From NCBI GenBank assembly GCA_026387935.1, contig JAPLKU010000020.1, forward strand, positions 48,750 through 112,749: a DNA stretch of 64,000 bases, given 5' to 3'. This stretch comes from Gemmatimonadota bacterium. GTDB taxonomy: Bacteria; Gemmatimonadota; Gemmatimonadetes; Gemmatimonadales; Gemmatimonadaceae. Position 1 is the first letter of the stretch; the number at the start of each line of letters is the position of its first letter. The translations under genes were made by a program, and so were the position numbers. Below are positions 38,241 through 47,215 of the stretch, piece by piece. Below the pieces are notes generated by a model that worked only from the letters and a program-made list of their open reading frames with translations, was not told the DNA's origin and did no database searches.

Positions 38241-38280
38241 CTGCCGACCTTCAGCACATGGTCGGCAGTTGTTTGTTTGA
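38241..38280 (+). terminator. Hairpin with T-rich tail in the sigma gene leader (possible attenuator)
   Basis: CTGCCGACC (38241-38249) and GGTCGGCAG (38260-38268) form a 9-base stem with a 10-base loop, followed at once by TTGTTTGTTTGA. This is terminator-shaped but lies inside the leader between promoter and start codon. Confidence 0.55.
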
Positions 38281-38326
38281 GAATGACTGTGAGTGCTCTG
38301 CAGCCCAACGCCTTACCGGGGTATGT

Positions 38327-39220
38327 ATGCAGCCTGCGTCCGAGTCGAGAAGCAAAACGTTCTTCCGTTCGTCACCCTCGACAGCGTTCGACCAGTACCT
38401 ACAGGACATTCAGAAGCTCCCGCTGATTACGGACCCCGCCGAAGAAAAACGGCTGGCGCGTCTGGCCCAGAAGGGAGATGAAAAAGCCGCCGAGCGGCTC
38501 GTGACGGCGAACCTTCGATTCGTCATCTCCTATGTCAAGAAATATCAGGGCCACGGACTCGATCTTTCCGAGCTCGTCGCCATTGGCAATGAAGGCCTGC
38601 TCAAGGCCGTGCGAAAGTTTGATCCGGACCAGGGCGTCAAGTTCATTTCGTACGCCGTGTGGTGGGTACGCCAGGCCGTACTGAAGGCGCTTGCCGAACA
38701 GACCCGCTCCGTCCGCATCCCGCTCAACCAGAACTCGCAGCTGATTCGCCTGTCGCGCGCCGAGACGATTCTCGGCCAGGTCCTGAAGCGCGACCCGACC
38801 GACCATGAGATCGGTCGCCTCCTTGAAGAAACACCGGAGCAGGTTCGCAATTCCAAGCAGATGTCCGCCACCGAGCTGTCGCTCGACGCGCCGGTGGATC
38901 GCGGCGACCGCGATGCCGCCACCCTCGGCGAGCGTTTCTCTGGCGCCGACGGCATCGAGATCGAAGAGAACACCGACGCGAACCTGATGCGCGAGACGAT
39001 CACTCGCGTGTTCCAGCACCACCTCACGCCGCGTGAACGGAAGATTCTCAATCTGTATTACGGCCTCGACGAAGGGACCGAGGCGATGACGCTCGAGAAG
39101 ATCGGAGCGCTCATGGGCGTGACCCGTGAGCGAATCCGGCAGATACGTGAGCGCGCATTCGAAAAACTCCGCGAGTCGCCCGAATGGCGGTCGCTCGAAG
39201 GCTTCTGGGCGATCACCTGA
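38327..39220 (+). CDS. sigA: RpoD/SigA-type sigma-70 factor
   Basis: 297 residues. Region 1.2 (FDQYLQDIQKLPLIT), region 2 with LRFVISYVKKY and the -10 recognition helix SYAVWWVRQAVLKAL, region 3 (IRLSRAETIL), and region 4.2 MTLEKIGALMGVTRERIRQIRE with the -35 recognition helix. Region 1.1 is absent, so it is a short primary or group 2 sigma. I chose ATG at 38327 because regions 1.2 onward follow; an upstream in-frame start at 38231 would overlap the leader hairpin. The long leader with two promoters and a hairpin suggests regulated expression. Confidence 0.9.
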   Translation: MQPASESRSKTFFRSSPSTAFDQYLQDIQKLPLITDPAEEKRLARLAQKGDEKAAERLVTANLRFVISYVKKYQGHGLDLSELVAIGNEGLLKAVRKFDPDQGVKFISYAVWWVRQAVLKALAEQTRSVRIPLNQNSQLIRLSRAETILGQVLKRDPTDHEIGRLLEETPEQVRNSKQMSATELSLDAPVDRGDRDAATLGERFSGADGIEIEENTDANLMRETITRVFQHHLTPRERKILNLYYGLDEGTEAMTLEKIGALMGVTRERIRQIRERAFEKLRESPEWRSLEGFWAIT

Positions 39221-39280
39221 GCCCACGCAGTCCCCACCCAACTGGTGCTGTCCGCCCCGGTGCGGCGACATGAGTTGACT

Positions 39281-39310
39281 CAAAGGGCCGAACGCAAGTT
39301 TGGCCCTTTG
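39281..39310 (+). terminator. Terminator hairpin after the sigma gene
   Basis: CAAAGGGCC (39281-39289) pairs with GGCCCTTTG (39302-39310). GAACGCA inside the loop can alternatively pair with TGCGTTC just after, giving two exclusive folds. Confidence 0.6.
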
Positions 39311-39379
39311 TGCGTTCCGCTCTCTCTGCCCGTGCACGCGGGCCTGTCCGGCCCGTGCGTCGGGGGTGGGCACTCCCGT

Positions 39380-39385
39380 TAGCAT
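39380..39385 (+). promoter_or_regulatory. Putative -10 box of glcD
   Basis: TAGCAT ends 6 bases before the GTG at 39392, consistent with a leaderless start of the glc operon. Confidence 0.4.
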
Positions 39386-39391
39386 TCTGTC

Positions 39392-40807
39392 GTGGACCCC
39401 CTGACCGGCACTCTCTCCGCTATCGTCGGCGCAACGCATGTCATCGCGCGCCCGTCGGAACTCATCGTGTATGAGAACGACGGTCTTCCTGGGTACCACA
39501 AGCTTCCGCGGCTGTTTGTCGCTCCTGGCAATCGTGAGGAAGCCATCGCCGTCGTGCGTGCGCTTGCGGCATCCAACGCGCCATTTGTGGCCCGCGGCGC
39601 CGGCACTGGCCTGTCGGCTGGATCGCTCGCGGACGGCATTGTCATGGTGGGGATGCAGCGGATGCGCCGGATCATCGAACTCGACCCTGTCGCACGTTTC
39701 GCGACGGTCGAACCGGGGGTCGTAAACGCGAATCTGACGAAGGCCGCGGCGCCGCACGGACTGCACTACGCGCCGGATCCATCGAGCCAGACGGCATGCA
39801 CGATTGGCGGGAACGTTGCGGAAAACGCCGGCGGGCCACACTGTCTCAAGTACGGCGTGACGATGAATCACATCCTCGCCGCGACCGTGGTGTTGCCTGA
39901 CGGTGAAGTCGTTCGCCTCGAGGCCCCGCGTGATGACGAGATCGGGATCGATCTGCTCGGTGCATTTGTCGGATCGGAAGGCTGCTTCGGCATCGCCGTC
40001 GACGTGACCGTGAAGCTCACGCCGAACCCGGCGCGCATCTGTACGATGCTCGCGGACTTCATGACCGTCGATGGTGCTGCCGAGGCCGTGAGCGCGATCA
40101 TCGCCGCGGGAATTGTGCCGGCGGCACTTGAGCTGATCGATGCTGGCACGATTGCCGCTGTCGAGGCTTCCATTTACGCCGCGGGCTACCCTACCGACGC
40201 GGCCGCGGCGCTGATCGTCGAGGTTGACGGCCCGATTGCAGGACTGGACGAAGACGTCGCTGCCGTGGGGCGCATCTGTCGCGCCGCGGGCGCGCGCACC
40301 GTACGCAGCGCCACTGATGCGGCCGAGCGTGCGCGACTCTGGCAGGGGCGCAAGAAGGCCTTCGGCGCGATGGGCCGGATGTCGCCAAACCTCGTGGTCC
40401 AGGACGCCGTTGTGCCGCGCACGAAGCTCGCGCCTGTGCTGCGCGCCATTGCGGAAATCAGCGCGCGCTACCGCGTGACGGTGTGCAATGTTTTTCACGC
40501 CGGCGACGGCAATCTGCACCCGAACATTCCGTACAACGCCAGCGATCCCGACGAAGCCGCGCGCGTCCACGAGGCGTGCGACGAGATCATGGCCCTGTGT
40601 ATCGCCGAAGGCGGGACCATCACGGGCGAGCATGGCGTCGGGCTCGACAAGCTGCCGTATATGGACGCCCTGTTTACGCCGGATTCACTCGACGCGATGT
40701 GCCGACTGCGTTCGGCGTTCGATCCGGCGCGGCGCGCAAATCCCGGCAAGGTGGTGCCCATCCATCGCTGCAAGGAATGGCTCGCCGCTCCCGGAGTGGA
40801 AGCATGA
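39392..40807 (+). CDS. glcD: Glycolate oxidase subunit GlcD (FAD-linked)
   Basis: 471-residue FAD-binding subunit of glycolate dehydrogenase, oxidising glycolate to glyoxylate. VAO-type FAD motif VARGAGTGLSAGS, TIGGNVAENAGGPHCLKYG, and the closing GEHGVGLDK and RRANPGKVVP are typical. First of glcD-glcE-glcF, each overlapping the next by ATGA. Other FAD-linked 2-hydroxyacid or D-lactate dehydrogenases share the fold; the three-subunit order favours glycolate. Confidence 0.92.
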   Translation: MDPLTGTLSAIVGATHVIARPSELIVYENDGLPGYHKLPRLFVAPGNREEAIAVVRALAASNAPFVARGAGTGLSAGSLADGIVMVGMQRMRRIIELDPVARFATVEPGVVNANLTKAAAPHGLHYAPDPSSQTACTIGGNVAENAGGPHCLKYGVTMNHILAATVVLPDGEVVRLEAPRDDEIGIDLLGAFVGSEGCFGIAVDVTVKLTPNPARICTMLADFMTVDGAAEAVSAIIAAGIVPAALELIDAGTIAAVEASIYAAGYPTDAAAALIVEVDGPIAGLDEDVAAVGRICRAAGARTVRSATDAAERARLWQGRKKAFGAMGRMSPNLVVQDAVVPRTKLAPVLRAIAEISARYRVTVCNVFHAGDGNLHPNIPYNASDPDEAARVHEACDEIMALCIAEGGTITGEHGVGLDKLPYMDALFTPDSLDAMCRLRSAFDPARRANPGKVVPIHRCKEWLAAPGVEA

Positions 40808-41721
40808 CGGCTCGCCCGGCCAGCACGGACGAACTCGCCACACTGGTGCGCGACGCGCACGCGCGTGGCGCGGCGCTCCGATTTGAAGGCAGCGGCCGTT
40901 GGTCGGATGGGCGCTCGCCGGCAACCCGCATCTCGCCGAATGCGAAACGCGTGTCGCTTGCAGCGCTCTCCGGCGTGGTATCCTACGTGCCGAACGACTT
41001 CACGCTTACGGTCCGCGCCGGCACCACACTCGCCGAACTCGATGCGATCACCGCGCCGAACAATCAGTGGTGTCCCCTGCTTTCCTGGGGCGATGACCAC
41101 GGCACGGTTGGCGCGACCTTTGCGACGGCGACGGCAGGACCTTGCAGCGAAGCGCTTGGCCGACCGCGCGACATCGCGCTCGGACTCGAGTTTGTGGATG
41201 GCACCGGCACGGTGATTCGCGCGGGAGGCCACGTCGTGAAGAACGTCGCCGGATTTGATCTCACGCGGCTCATGGTGGGCTCCTTCGGCTCGCTCGGCGC
41301 GATCACCGAAGTTTCGGTACGGCTCCGCGCACGGCCAACGGCCGATGTCACCTGGAGCGTGACGGCCGATGGACCGAATGCCCGCGAGCAGCTGTCAAGA
41401 ATCCGGCGCGGCACGATCACGCCACTGGCCTGCGACGTGCTCAGCGACGAGGTGGCCCGCGAGCTGGGCGTGCCCGCGTTGAGCGCACTCGTCCGATTCG
41501 GCGGCAATGCGGCGCTCATCGCCGCGGCGCGCGCTGAGGTCAGCACGATCGGCACGATCCATGTGCTCGATGCGTCCGTGTGGACGCGCTACCGATCGCT
41601 CGATCCGCATCCGCGACGGCTCGACGCGCGTCCATTGGATGGCGCCGTGGCCGGCCGGATCAAGGAACGATTTGACCCGGCGGGCATCATGAACCCGGGC
41701 GTCTTCGGGGAGCGCGCATGA
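40804..41721 (+). CDS. glcE: Glycolate oxidase subunit GlcE
   Basis: 305 residues, a second FAD_binding_4-type subunit, shorter than GlcD. It shows RFEGSGRWSDG, GTVGATFATATAGP and the GHVVKNVAGFDLTRLMVGSFGSLG block characteristic of GlcE, and ends RFDPAGIMNPGVFGERA. Starts at ATG 40804 over the glcD stop and overlaps glcF. Needed with GlcD and GlcF for the complex. Confidence 0.92.
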   Translation: MTARPASTDELATLVRDAHARGAALRFEGSGRWSDGRSPATRISPNAKRVSLAALSGVVSYVPNDFTLTVRAGTTLAELDAITAPNNQWCPLLSWGDDHGTVGATFATATAGPCSEALGRPRDIALGLEFVDGTGTVIRAGGHVVKNVAGFDLTRLMVGSFGSLGAITEVSVRLRARPTADVTWSVTADGPNAREQLSRIRRGTITPLACDVLSDEVARELGVPALSALVRFGGNAALIAAARAEVSTIGTIHVLDASVWTRYRSLDPHPRRLDARPLDGAVAGRIKERFDPAGIMNPGVFGERA

Positions 41722-42977
41722 CCGCCGCCCCAAGAACACTTCCCGGCGCGGACCTCTGTGTACACTGCGGGTTTTGCCTGCAGGCCTGTCCTACCTACCT
41801 GACCCTGGACGACGAAAACGATTCGCCGCGCGGCCGCATTGTGCTGATGAAGGGGCTCGCAGCGGGCACATTGTCTGCGACTGACGATGCCGTCGGCAAT
41901 CATCTCGACCAGTGCCTCGGCTGCCGGGCGTGCGAAACGGCCTGTCCCTCCGGCGTACCGTACGGACAATTGCTCGAACAAACCCGCGCGGAAACTGCCA
42001 CCGCGCGGCCGATCGGATTCCTGTCACGCGTTGTGCTGGCAACGTTCGCGCATCCGCCGTTGATGGCGATCGCCATGGCCGGCGCACGATTGCTTCGCGC
42101 GCTGAGGATCACACGGCTGCTCGCGCGCGTTCCTGGCCGGCTTGGCAACCTGATGGCGACGCTCGAAGCCACACGACGCGGCGCGGCAGCGTCCTATCCG
42201 CCCGCACCGGTAACGCGCGCACGCGTCGCGGTACTGCAAGGGTGCGTAATGGAGGGCCTGCTCGCACCGGTGAATCGCGCGACGGAACGCACCCTCGCGC
42301 GAAATGGCTATGCGCTCTGCTCGGCCGAAGGCCAACAGTGCTGCGGCGCGTTGCATGCCCACGCCGGCGATCGCGAGACTGCGCGCGCGCTCGCCCGTGC
42401 CAACATCGCGGCCTTTGAACAGTCTGGAGCGGCGTTTGTCGCCGTGAATTCCGCCGGCTGTGGCTCGGCGATGAAGGAGTACGGCCACCTCCTCGCCGGT
42501 GACGCGGCATGGCACGACCGGGCCGCGGCCTTCGGCGCACAGGTGCGCGATGTGAGCGAGCTGCTCGCCGAGGCAGGCCCTGTTCCGGCTCGTGGTGCGG
42601 CGATCAAAGTCGCCGTGGATCACCCGTGTCATCTCATGCACGGGCAACGGCTCTCTGATCCACCGGCCCGCGTGCTCGCGGCAATTGGCGGGATCGCGGC
42701 GACGGAACTTCCCGACGCCGCGCAGTGCTGTGGTAGCGCCGGGCTCTACTCGCTTGCTCAACCGGCGCTGTCGCAGCGCATTCTTGCACCGAAACTCAAT
42801 GGCATCGGCGCGAGCGGCGCAACGATTGTCGCAACCGGAAATCCCGGCTGCATGATGCACATCAGCGCGGGGCTTATCCGCGCGGGCAGCGATGCGCGAG
42901 CACTGCATCCAGTGGAGTTGCTCGACGCAGCCTACGCGACAGACCATCAGGCGGACCATCAGGGAGGCTCGCGATGA
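41718..42977 (+). CDS. glcF: Glycolate oxidase iron-sulfur subunit GlcF
   Basis: 419 residues. Two 4Fe-4S motifs near the N-terminus (C14-C17-C20-C24 in CVHCGFCLQACP; C66-C69-C72-C76 in CLGCRACETACP) and two cysteine-rich CCG domains (QQCCGALHAHAGD; HPCHLMHGQ and AQCCGSAGLYSL). It carries electrons from the flavin subunits to the membrane quinone pool. It overlaps ygfZ (ATGA). Confidence 0.94.
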   Translation: MTAAPRTLPGADLCVHCGFCLQACPTYLTLDDENDSPRGRIVLMKGLAAGTLSATDDAVGNHLDQCLGCRACETACPSGVPYGQLLEQTRAETATARPIGFLSRVVLATFAHPPLMAIAMAGARLLRALRITRLLARVPGRLGNLMATLEATRRGAAASYPPAPVTRARVAVLQGCVMEGLLAPVNRATERTLARNGYALCSAEGQQCCGALHAHAGDRETARALARANIAAFEQSGAAFVAVNSAGCGSAMKEYGHLLAGDAAWHDRAAAFGAQVRDVSELLAEAGPVPARGAAIKVAVDHPCHLMHGQRLSDPPARVLAAIGGIAATELPDAAQCCGSAGLYSLAQPALSQRILAPKLNGIGASGATIVATGNPGCMMHISAGLIRAGSDARALHPVELLDAAYATDHQADHQGGSR

Positions 42978-43954
42978 CGCCGCCATCAGACGCCTATCGT
43001 GCGGCGCGCGAGGCTGCCGTCTTGATCGACCGCAGCGACCGCATACGGATCGAGTTCTCCGGTGCGAAGGCCGTCGAGACGCTCAATGGCCTTTTCACCA
43101 ACGACGTGACCAAGTTGATGCCCGGCTCAGGTCAATACGCCGCCGCACTCACGAACAAGGGCAAGGTCATCGCCGACGTGCGGGTCTTTGCGCTTGCCGA
43201 CCGGTACCTCGTCGACACGTCCGCCGCTGCCGGTCCTGGATTCAGCGCGATGATCAAGAAGTACGTCAATCCGCGGTTGGCATCGTATCGCGATGTATCT
43301 GCGGAGTTCGGGACGATCGGCGTGTTCGGAGCAGAGGCGGCGCGTGTGCTTGCCGCCGCGGGAGGCGCGGACGGCGCTCAATTGCGGGCACTGGCTCCGT
43401 ACGGGCACATGGTGCACAAGGGCGGCTTCTGGGCGCGCGTCCCCGACCTCGGCGTGGACGGATTCGACGTCTTCGCGCCAACGGCGGTGCTCGCGGATAT
43501 GCGAAACGCACTGGAGCGCAGCGGCGCAACTGCACTCGACGCCGCGGGCGCGGACGTTCTGCGGGTCGAAGCGGGCCGTCCGCTCTGGGGAACGGACATG
43601 GACGAGAACACGCTTGCCCAGGAGGCAGCACTCGATCGGCCCGACCTCGCCGCGATCTCGTTCGACAAGGGGTGCTACACAGGCCAGGAGACGGTCGCGC
43701 GCGTGCACTTTCGCGGACATGTGAATCGCACGCTACGCGGTTTGACGTGCGAGGCGGCACCGCGTTCAGGCGCACGTGTCGCGCACGGGGAGAATCTTGA
43801 CGCGGGACTCGTGCGCTCGACCGCGCTCTCGCCGCGCTTCGGCGCCATCGCGTTGGCGTACGTGCGGCGCGAAATCGAGGATGGCGCGCATGTCGCCATC
43901 AGCTGGGACGGTGGTGAAACCGCGGCCGTGGTTGCTCCACTTCCCTTCGCCTGA
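42974..43954 (+). CDS. ygfZ: Folate-binding protein YgfZ
   Basis: 326 residues of the GcvT-like family. YgfZ uses tetrahydrofolate to help assemble or repair Fe-S clusters. The signature KGCYTGQE (with its key Cys) is present, as are NGLFTNDVTKL and the GcvT-like C-terminal barrel. Coupled by overlap to glcF, a multi-cluster Fe-S protein, which fits its role. Followed by a bidirectional terminator. Confidence 0.92.
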   Translation: MTPPSDAYRAAREAAVLIDRSDRIRIEFSGAKAVETLNGLFTNDVTKLMPGSGQYAAALTNKGKVIADVRVFALADRYLVDTSAAAGPGFSAMIKKYVNPRLASYRDVSAEFGTIGVFGAEAARVLAAAGGADGAQLRALAPYGHMVHKGGFWARVPDLGVDGFDVFAPTAVLADMRNALERSGATALDAAGADVLRVEAGRPLWGTDMDENTLAQEAALDRPDLAAISFDKGCYTGQETVARVHFRGHVNRTLRGLTCEAAPRSGARVAHGENLDAGLVRSTALSPRFGAIALAYVRREIEDGAHVAISWDGGETAAVVAPLPFA

Positions 43955-43962
43955 AATACGAA

Positions 43963-43986
43963 GGGCGCACCCTTTTGGGTGCGCCC
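43963..43986. terminator. Bidirectional terminator
   Basis: GGGCGCACCC (43963-43972) and GGGTGCGCCC (43977-43986) form a perfect 10-base stem with a TTTT loop between convergent ygfZ and the lipoprotein gene. Confidence 0.8.
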
Positions 43987-44010
43987 TCAGCAGTCGAACG
44001 AAGCGCAGAA

Positions 44011-44211
44011 CTACGGCTTCTTCGTGTCCGTCTTCGCGCCAGCAGCCGGAGCCGCGGCCTTCGCCGTCGAATCCATCTTCATCGTGCTGTCCATCGGGGC
44101 GGCAGCGGCAGCGGCCGGAGCCGGCGACGCAGCTTCGGGCGCCGGAGCGGCCTTTTCGCCGCCGCACGCGGCGAGCGAAAGAATCGCTGCCGCAAGGGTG
44201 ATACGCTTCAT
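44011..44211 (-). CDS. Small alanine/proline-rich lipoprotein
   Basis: 66 residues. The N-terminus MKRITLAAAILSLAACGGEK is a lipoprotein signal with lipobox LAAC. The mature part is low-complexity (AAPAPEAASPAPAAAAAAP, two MDST repeats, KTDTKKP) with no fold visible. AGGAG sits 9 bases before the ATG at 44211. Probably lipidated by Lgt and attached to a membrane. Function unknown. Confidence 0.75.
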   Translation of the reverse strand: MKRITLAAAILSLAACGGEKAAPAPEAASPAPAAAAAAPMDSTMKMDSTAKAAAPAAGAKTDTKKP

Positions 44212-44474
44212 GGGGAAAATCTCCTGGTCGGAACTGAGTGGGGCGCAGCAATGACTGCGCCATTTACGCAGTCCTCGTACAGGTCCAAAAAGTAGCGAAC
44301 CCAGACTCATTTGTCAAGTGTGGGAGAATCGCAAGCGCAAGCGACGTAAGAGGTTGAGTTACCCCTGCCATCGGAATCGGATTCGAACGTTGTTCTTCGA
44401 AATCCGAACCGAACATTACATTCTGCAGTTCACGGGGCACTCGCAGGCGACTCGAGACAGTCGTTCATCAGATC

Positions 44475-46574
44475 ATGGCAATCGACGCGACGCACGACCC
44501 GGAAACAACGCAGGTCATTCGCGGCGCTTGTCCGCACGACTGCCCCGACTGCTGCGCCACGCTTGTCACGGTCGAGCGCGGCCGCGCCACGAAGATCCAG
44601 GGCGACCCGAACCATCCCTTCACGCAGGGATTCCTCTGCGCAAAGGTCAATCGCTATCTCGAGCGCACTTACCATAAGGACCGGCTCACGACGCCGTTGC
44701 GCCGCGTTGGCCCCAAGGGCAGCGGGAAGTTCGAGCCGGCTACGTGGGAGGAAGCGCTGACGGACATTGCAGCGAAGCTGAACGTGATTCGCGCGTCGTC
44801 AGATGGACCGCAGGCGATTCTCCCGTACTCGTATGCAGGCACGATGGGTTACGTACAGGCCGAATCGATGGATCGGCGCTTCTTCCACGCGATTGGTGCC
44901 TCGAAGCTCGACCGGACGATTTGTTCGACGGCCGGTGCGGTCGGCATGCAGATGACGGTTGGCGCGAACGTCGGCGCTGATGGTGAAGGACTCCCGTGGA
45001 GCGACCTCGTCCTCCTCTGGGGGACGAATACGCTCACGGCCAATCCGCACCTCTGGCCCCATGTGCTCAAGGCGCGCGAGAACGGCGCGACCATCATCGC
45101 CATCGACCCGATTCGGACGCGGACGGCTGAACAGTGCGACGAGTGGATCGGCATTCGGCCCGGCACGGATGCAGCGCTCGCCCTCGCCATGATGCACGTC
45201 ATTTTTGCCGAAGGGCTCGAAGACGCCGACTACATCGAGCAGTACACGCTCGGCGGTGACCAGCTGCGTGAGCGCGTGAAGGAATGGTCGCCGGCGCGCG
45301 CGGCGCCGCTCACGGGCATTCCCGAAGAAACGATCATTTCGCTTGCACGCCGATATGGCCGCGCAAAATCGGCATTTCTCCGCATCAACTACGGCTTGCA
45401 GCGCCATGGCGGCGGCGGCATGGCGGTGCGCACGCTCGCCTGCCTTCCGGCCGTGTGCGGTCACTGGCGCCGGCCCGGTGGTGGCATCCAGCTCTCGATG
45501 AGCAAGTCGTTCCAGTTCAACAAGGACGCCTTGATGCGTCCCGACCTGCTCCCGGGACCCGTCCGCACGATCAACATGATTCGCCTCGGCGACGCGCTGA
45601 ACACCGCCGATGCAGGCGTTGGCGGACCGCCGGTGAAAGCCATCGTTGTCTACAATTCGAATCCCGCCGCGGTGGCGCCCGATCGCAACGCGGTCGTTCG
45701 CGGACTCAGCCGAGAGGATCTTTTTACCGTTGTGCTCGAACATTTCCAGACCGACACGGCGGACTGGGCCGACTGGTTGCTCCCGGCGACGACGCAGCTC
45801 GAGCATTGGGACGTCCATTTCTCCTACGGACATCTCTACGCATCGCTCAACCGGCCGGCGATTGCGCCGATGGGTGAAGCGAAGCCGAATAGTGAGATCT
45901 TCCGGTTACTTGCCGCGAAGATGGGGCTCGACCATCCGGCGCTTCGCGAAGACGACCTCTCCATCATTCGCGGTGCGCTCGACACCACGAGTCCGATCAT
46001 GAAGACCGTCACGCTCGACTCGCTGATGGACAAAGGATGGGTGCGGCTCAATGTGCCGACACCGCACGTCCCGTTCGCTGAAGGAAACTTTCCGACGCCC
46101 AGTGGCAAGTGTGAGTTTTATTCGGAACGGCTCAAGGCGCAGGGCATGGATCCACTGCCAACGTTCACGCCGCCGCATGAGTTCCCCGAGACCACACCAG
46201 AGCTCGCGGCGCGTTTTCCGCTGAACCTGATTTCTTCGCCACGCCATCAGTTCCTGAACAGCACGTTTGTGAACGTGGATTCGCTGAGGCGAGATGCGTC
46301 TCCGGAAATCGTGCTGAACACCGCCGACGCGGCCGTCCGCAGCATCGTGGACGGCGCCCGGGTGGTCGTCGGCAACGACCGCGGATTTTTCACGGGCATC
46401 GCCCGCGTCAATGACTCTGTCCGCGAAGGCGTCGCCAACGCGCCGAGTATCTGGTGGACGAAGCTTGCGTCCGATGGCAAAAACGCGAACGACACCACTT
46501 CGCAGCTCGAGACCGACATGGGGCACGGCCCCGTGTTTTACGACAATCTCGTCGAGATTCGCGTGGCCGACTGA
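44475..46574 (+). CDS. Molybdopterin-dependent oxidoreductase
   Basis: 699 residues of the DMSO-reductase superfamily. The N-terminal 4Fe-4S site is CPHDCPDCC with C55 in GFLCAKV (first Cys at 19). Molybdopterin domains follow with LLWGTNTLTANPHLWP, IDPIRTRTAEQCDEW, and the C-terminal dinucleotide-binding fold (about 580-699, FPLNLISSPRHQFLNS). No Tat signal, so cytoplasmic. The 260 bases upstream hold no gene that I can see, only a weak TTCTTC/TACATT promoter candidate near 44393-44422. Such enzymes range from formate to arsenite oxidation; the substrate is unknown here. Confidence 0.9.
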   Translation: MAIDATHDPETTQVIRGACPHDCPDCCATLVTVERGRATKIQGDPNHPFTQGFLCAKVNRYLERTYHKDRLTTPLRRVGPKGSGKFEPATWEEALTDIAAKLNVIRASSDGPQAILPYSYAGTMGYVQAESMDRRFFHAIGASKLDRTICSTAGAVGMQMTVGANVGADGEGLPWSDLVLLWGTNTLTANPHLWPHVLKARENGATIIAIDPIRTRTAEQCDEWIGIRPGTDAALALAMMHVIFAEGLEDADYIEQYTLGGDQLRERVKEWSPARAAPLTGIPEETIISLARRYGRAKSAFLRINYGLQRHGGGGMAVRTLACLPAVCGHWRRPGGGIQLSMSKSFQFNKDALMRPDLLPGPVRTINMIRLGDALNTADAGVGGPPVKAIVVYNSNPAAVAPDRNAVVRGLSREDLFTVVLEHFQTDTADWADWLLPATTQLEHWDVHFSYGHLYASLNRPAIAPMGEAKPNSEIFRLLAAKMGLDHPALREDDLSIIRGALDTTSPIMKTVTLDSLMDKGWVRLNVPTPHVPFAEGNFPTPSGKCEFYSERLKAQGMDPLPTFTPPHEFPETTPELAARFPLNLISSPRHQFLNSTFVNVDSLRRDASPEIVLNTADAAVRSIVDGARVVVGNDRGFFTGIARVNDSVREGVANAPSIWWTKLASDGKNANDTTSQLETDMGHGPVFYDNLVEIRVAD

Positions 46575-46587
46575 ACGCGTGGCATGA

Positions 46588-47124
46588 CTAGAACGGGTTG
46601 ACCGTAAACCCCTGCTGGTGAAGGACGGCGTGGGCGAAGGCTGCTGACGGCGCGACGAGGACGAACGGGAGAATCTTGTCGCGCGGCATCTTCTTATTGG
46701 CTGCCGTCTGGCCACAGAGGATGATCCGTACGCCGGCCTTCGACATTTCCTCGAGGAACGCGATATTCGGGTTGTCGACGCCCTTCCTGGCGCGGTATTC
46801 ATCGTTGGTGAGCAGTTCCTCGCCGGCCGACCCGTGCACGACGACCGCGACCTGCACGTTGCCGCGCGGGATTCCGAGCACGGCAGCCTGATTCACGAAC
46901 CGCGCCGGCACGTCGAAGTTGGCGTTCGCGTCGCCGGGCTTGGCCGATCCGACGTTGATGTCCCAGGAAATCTTGTACACCTGGTCGGCCGGAGCCGGGA
47001 ACGTCGCGTTTGGGACCGGGGAGTGCGTTCCGCCCTTCATGATGACGGGGCCGGTCTGTTGCTGAGCGGCGGCCTGACCAGCGACAATCGTGAGCAATGC
47101 GCCAGCAATGATGACGTGTCGCAT
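46588..47124 (-). CDS. Exported DsrE/DsrF-family protein
   Basis: 178 residues. A signal peptide (about 1-20, ending AAAQQ) precedes a DsrE-like alpha/beta domain: VQVAVVVHGSAGEELL, GVRIILCGQTAANKKMPRDKILP and LVAPSAAFAHAVLHQQGF. The cysteine in LCGQ is the usual reactive or conserved position. DsrE-like proteins take part in sulfur transfer, but periplasmic single-domain versions are uncharacterised. Convergent with the molybdopterin gene, 13 bases apart. Confidence 0.82.
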   Translation of the reverse strand: MRHVIIAGALLTIVAGQAAAQQQTGPVIMKGGTHSPVPNATFPAPADQVYKISWDINVGSAKPGDANANFDVPARFVNQAAVLGIPRGNVQVAVVVHGSAGEELLTNDEYRARKGVDNPNIAFLEEMSKAGVRIILCGQTAANKKMPRDKILPFVLVAPSAAFAHAVLHQQGFTVNPF

Positions 47125-47215
47125 GAAAGTTCCCTCTGGGTAGACGCTGTATACACGCGCCGTGAATTTTTCGCCGAGCCTAAGTTAGATTGCGACCATC
47201 CCCAATCAACTGACA

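Noticed and set aside
38399..40633. A 744-residue minus-strand open frame opposite the sigma gene and glcD
   Set aside because: It is the antisense shadow of two strongly conserved genes in GC-rich DNA; the translation is Arg/His-rich with no domain.
44372..44392. tRNA-like T-loop (GTTCGAATCC on the minus strand) before the molybdopterin gene
   Set aside because: The flanking bases do not form a T-stem, and no acceptor or anticodon arm can be drawn.
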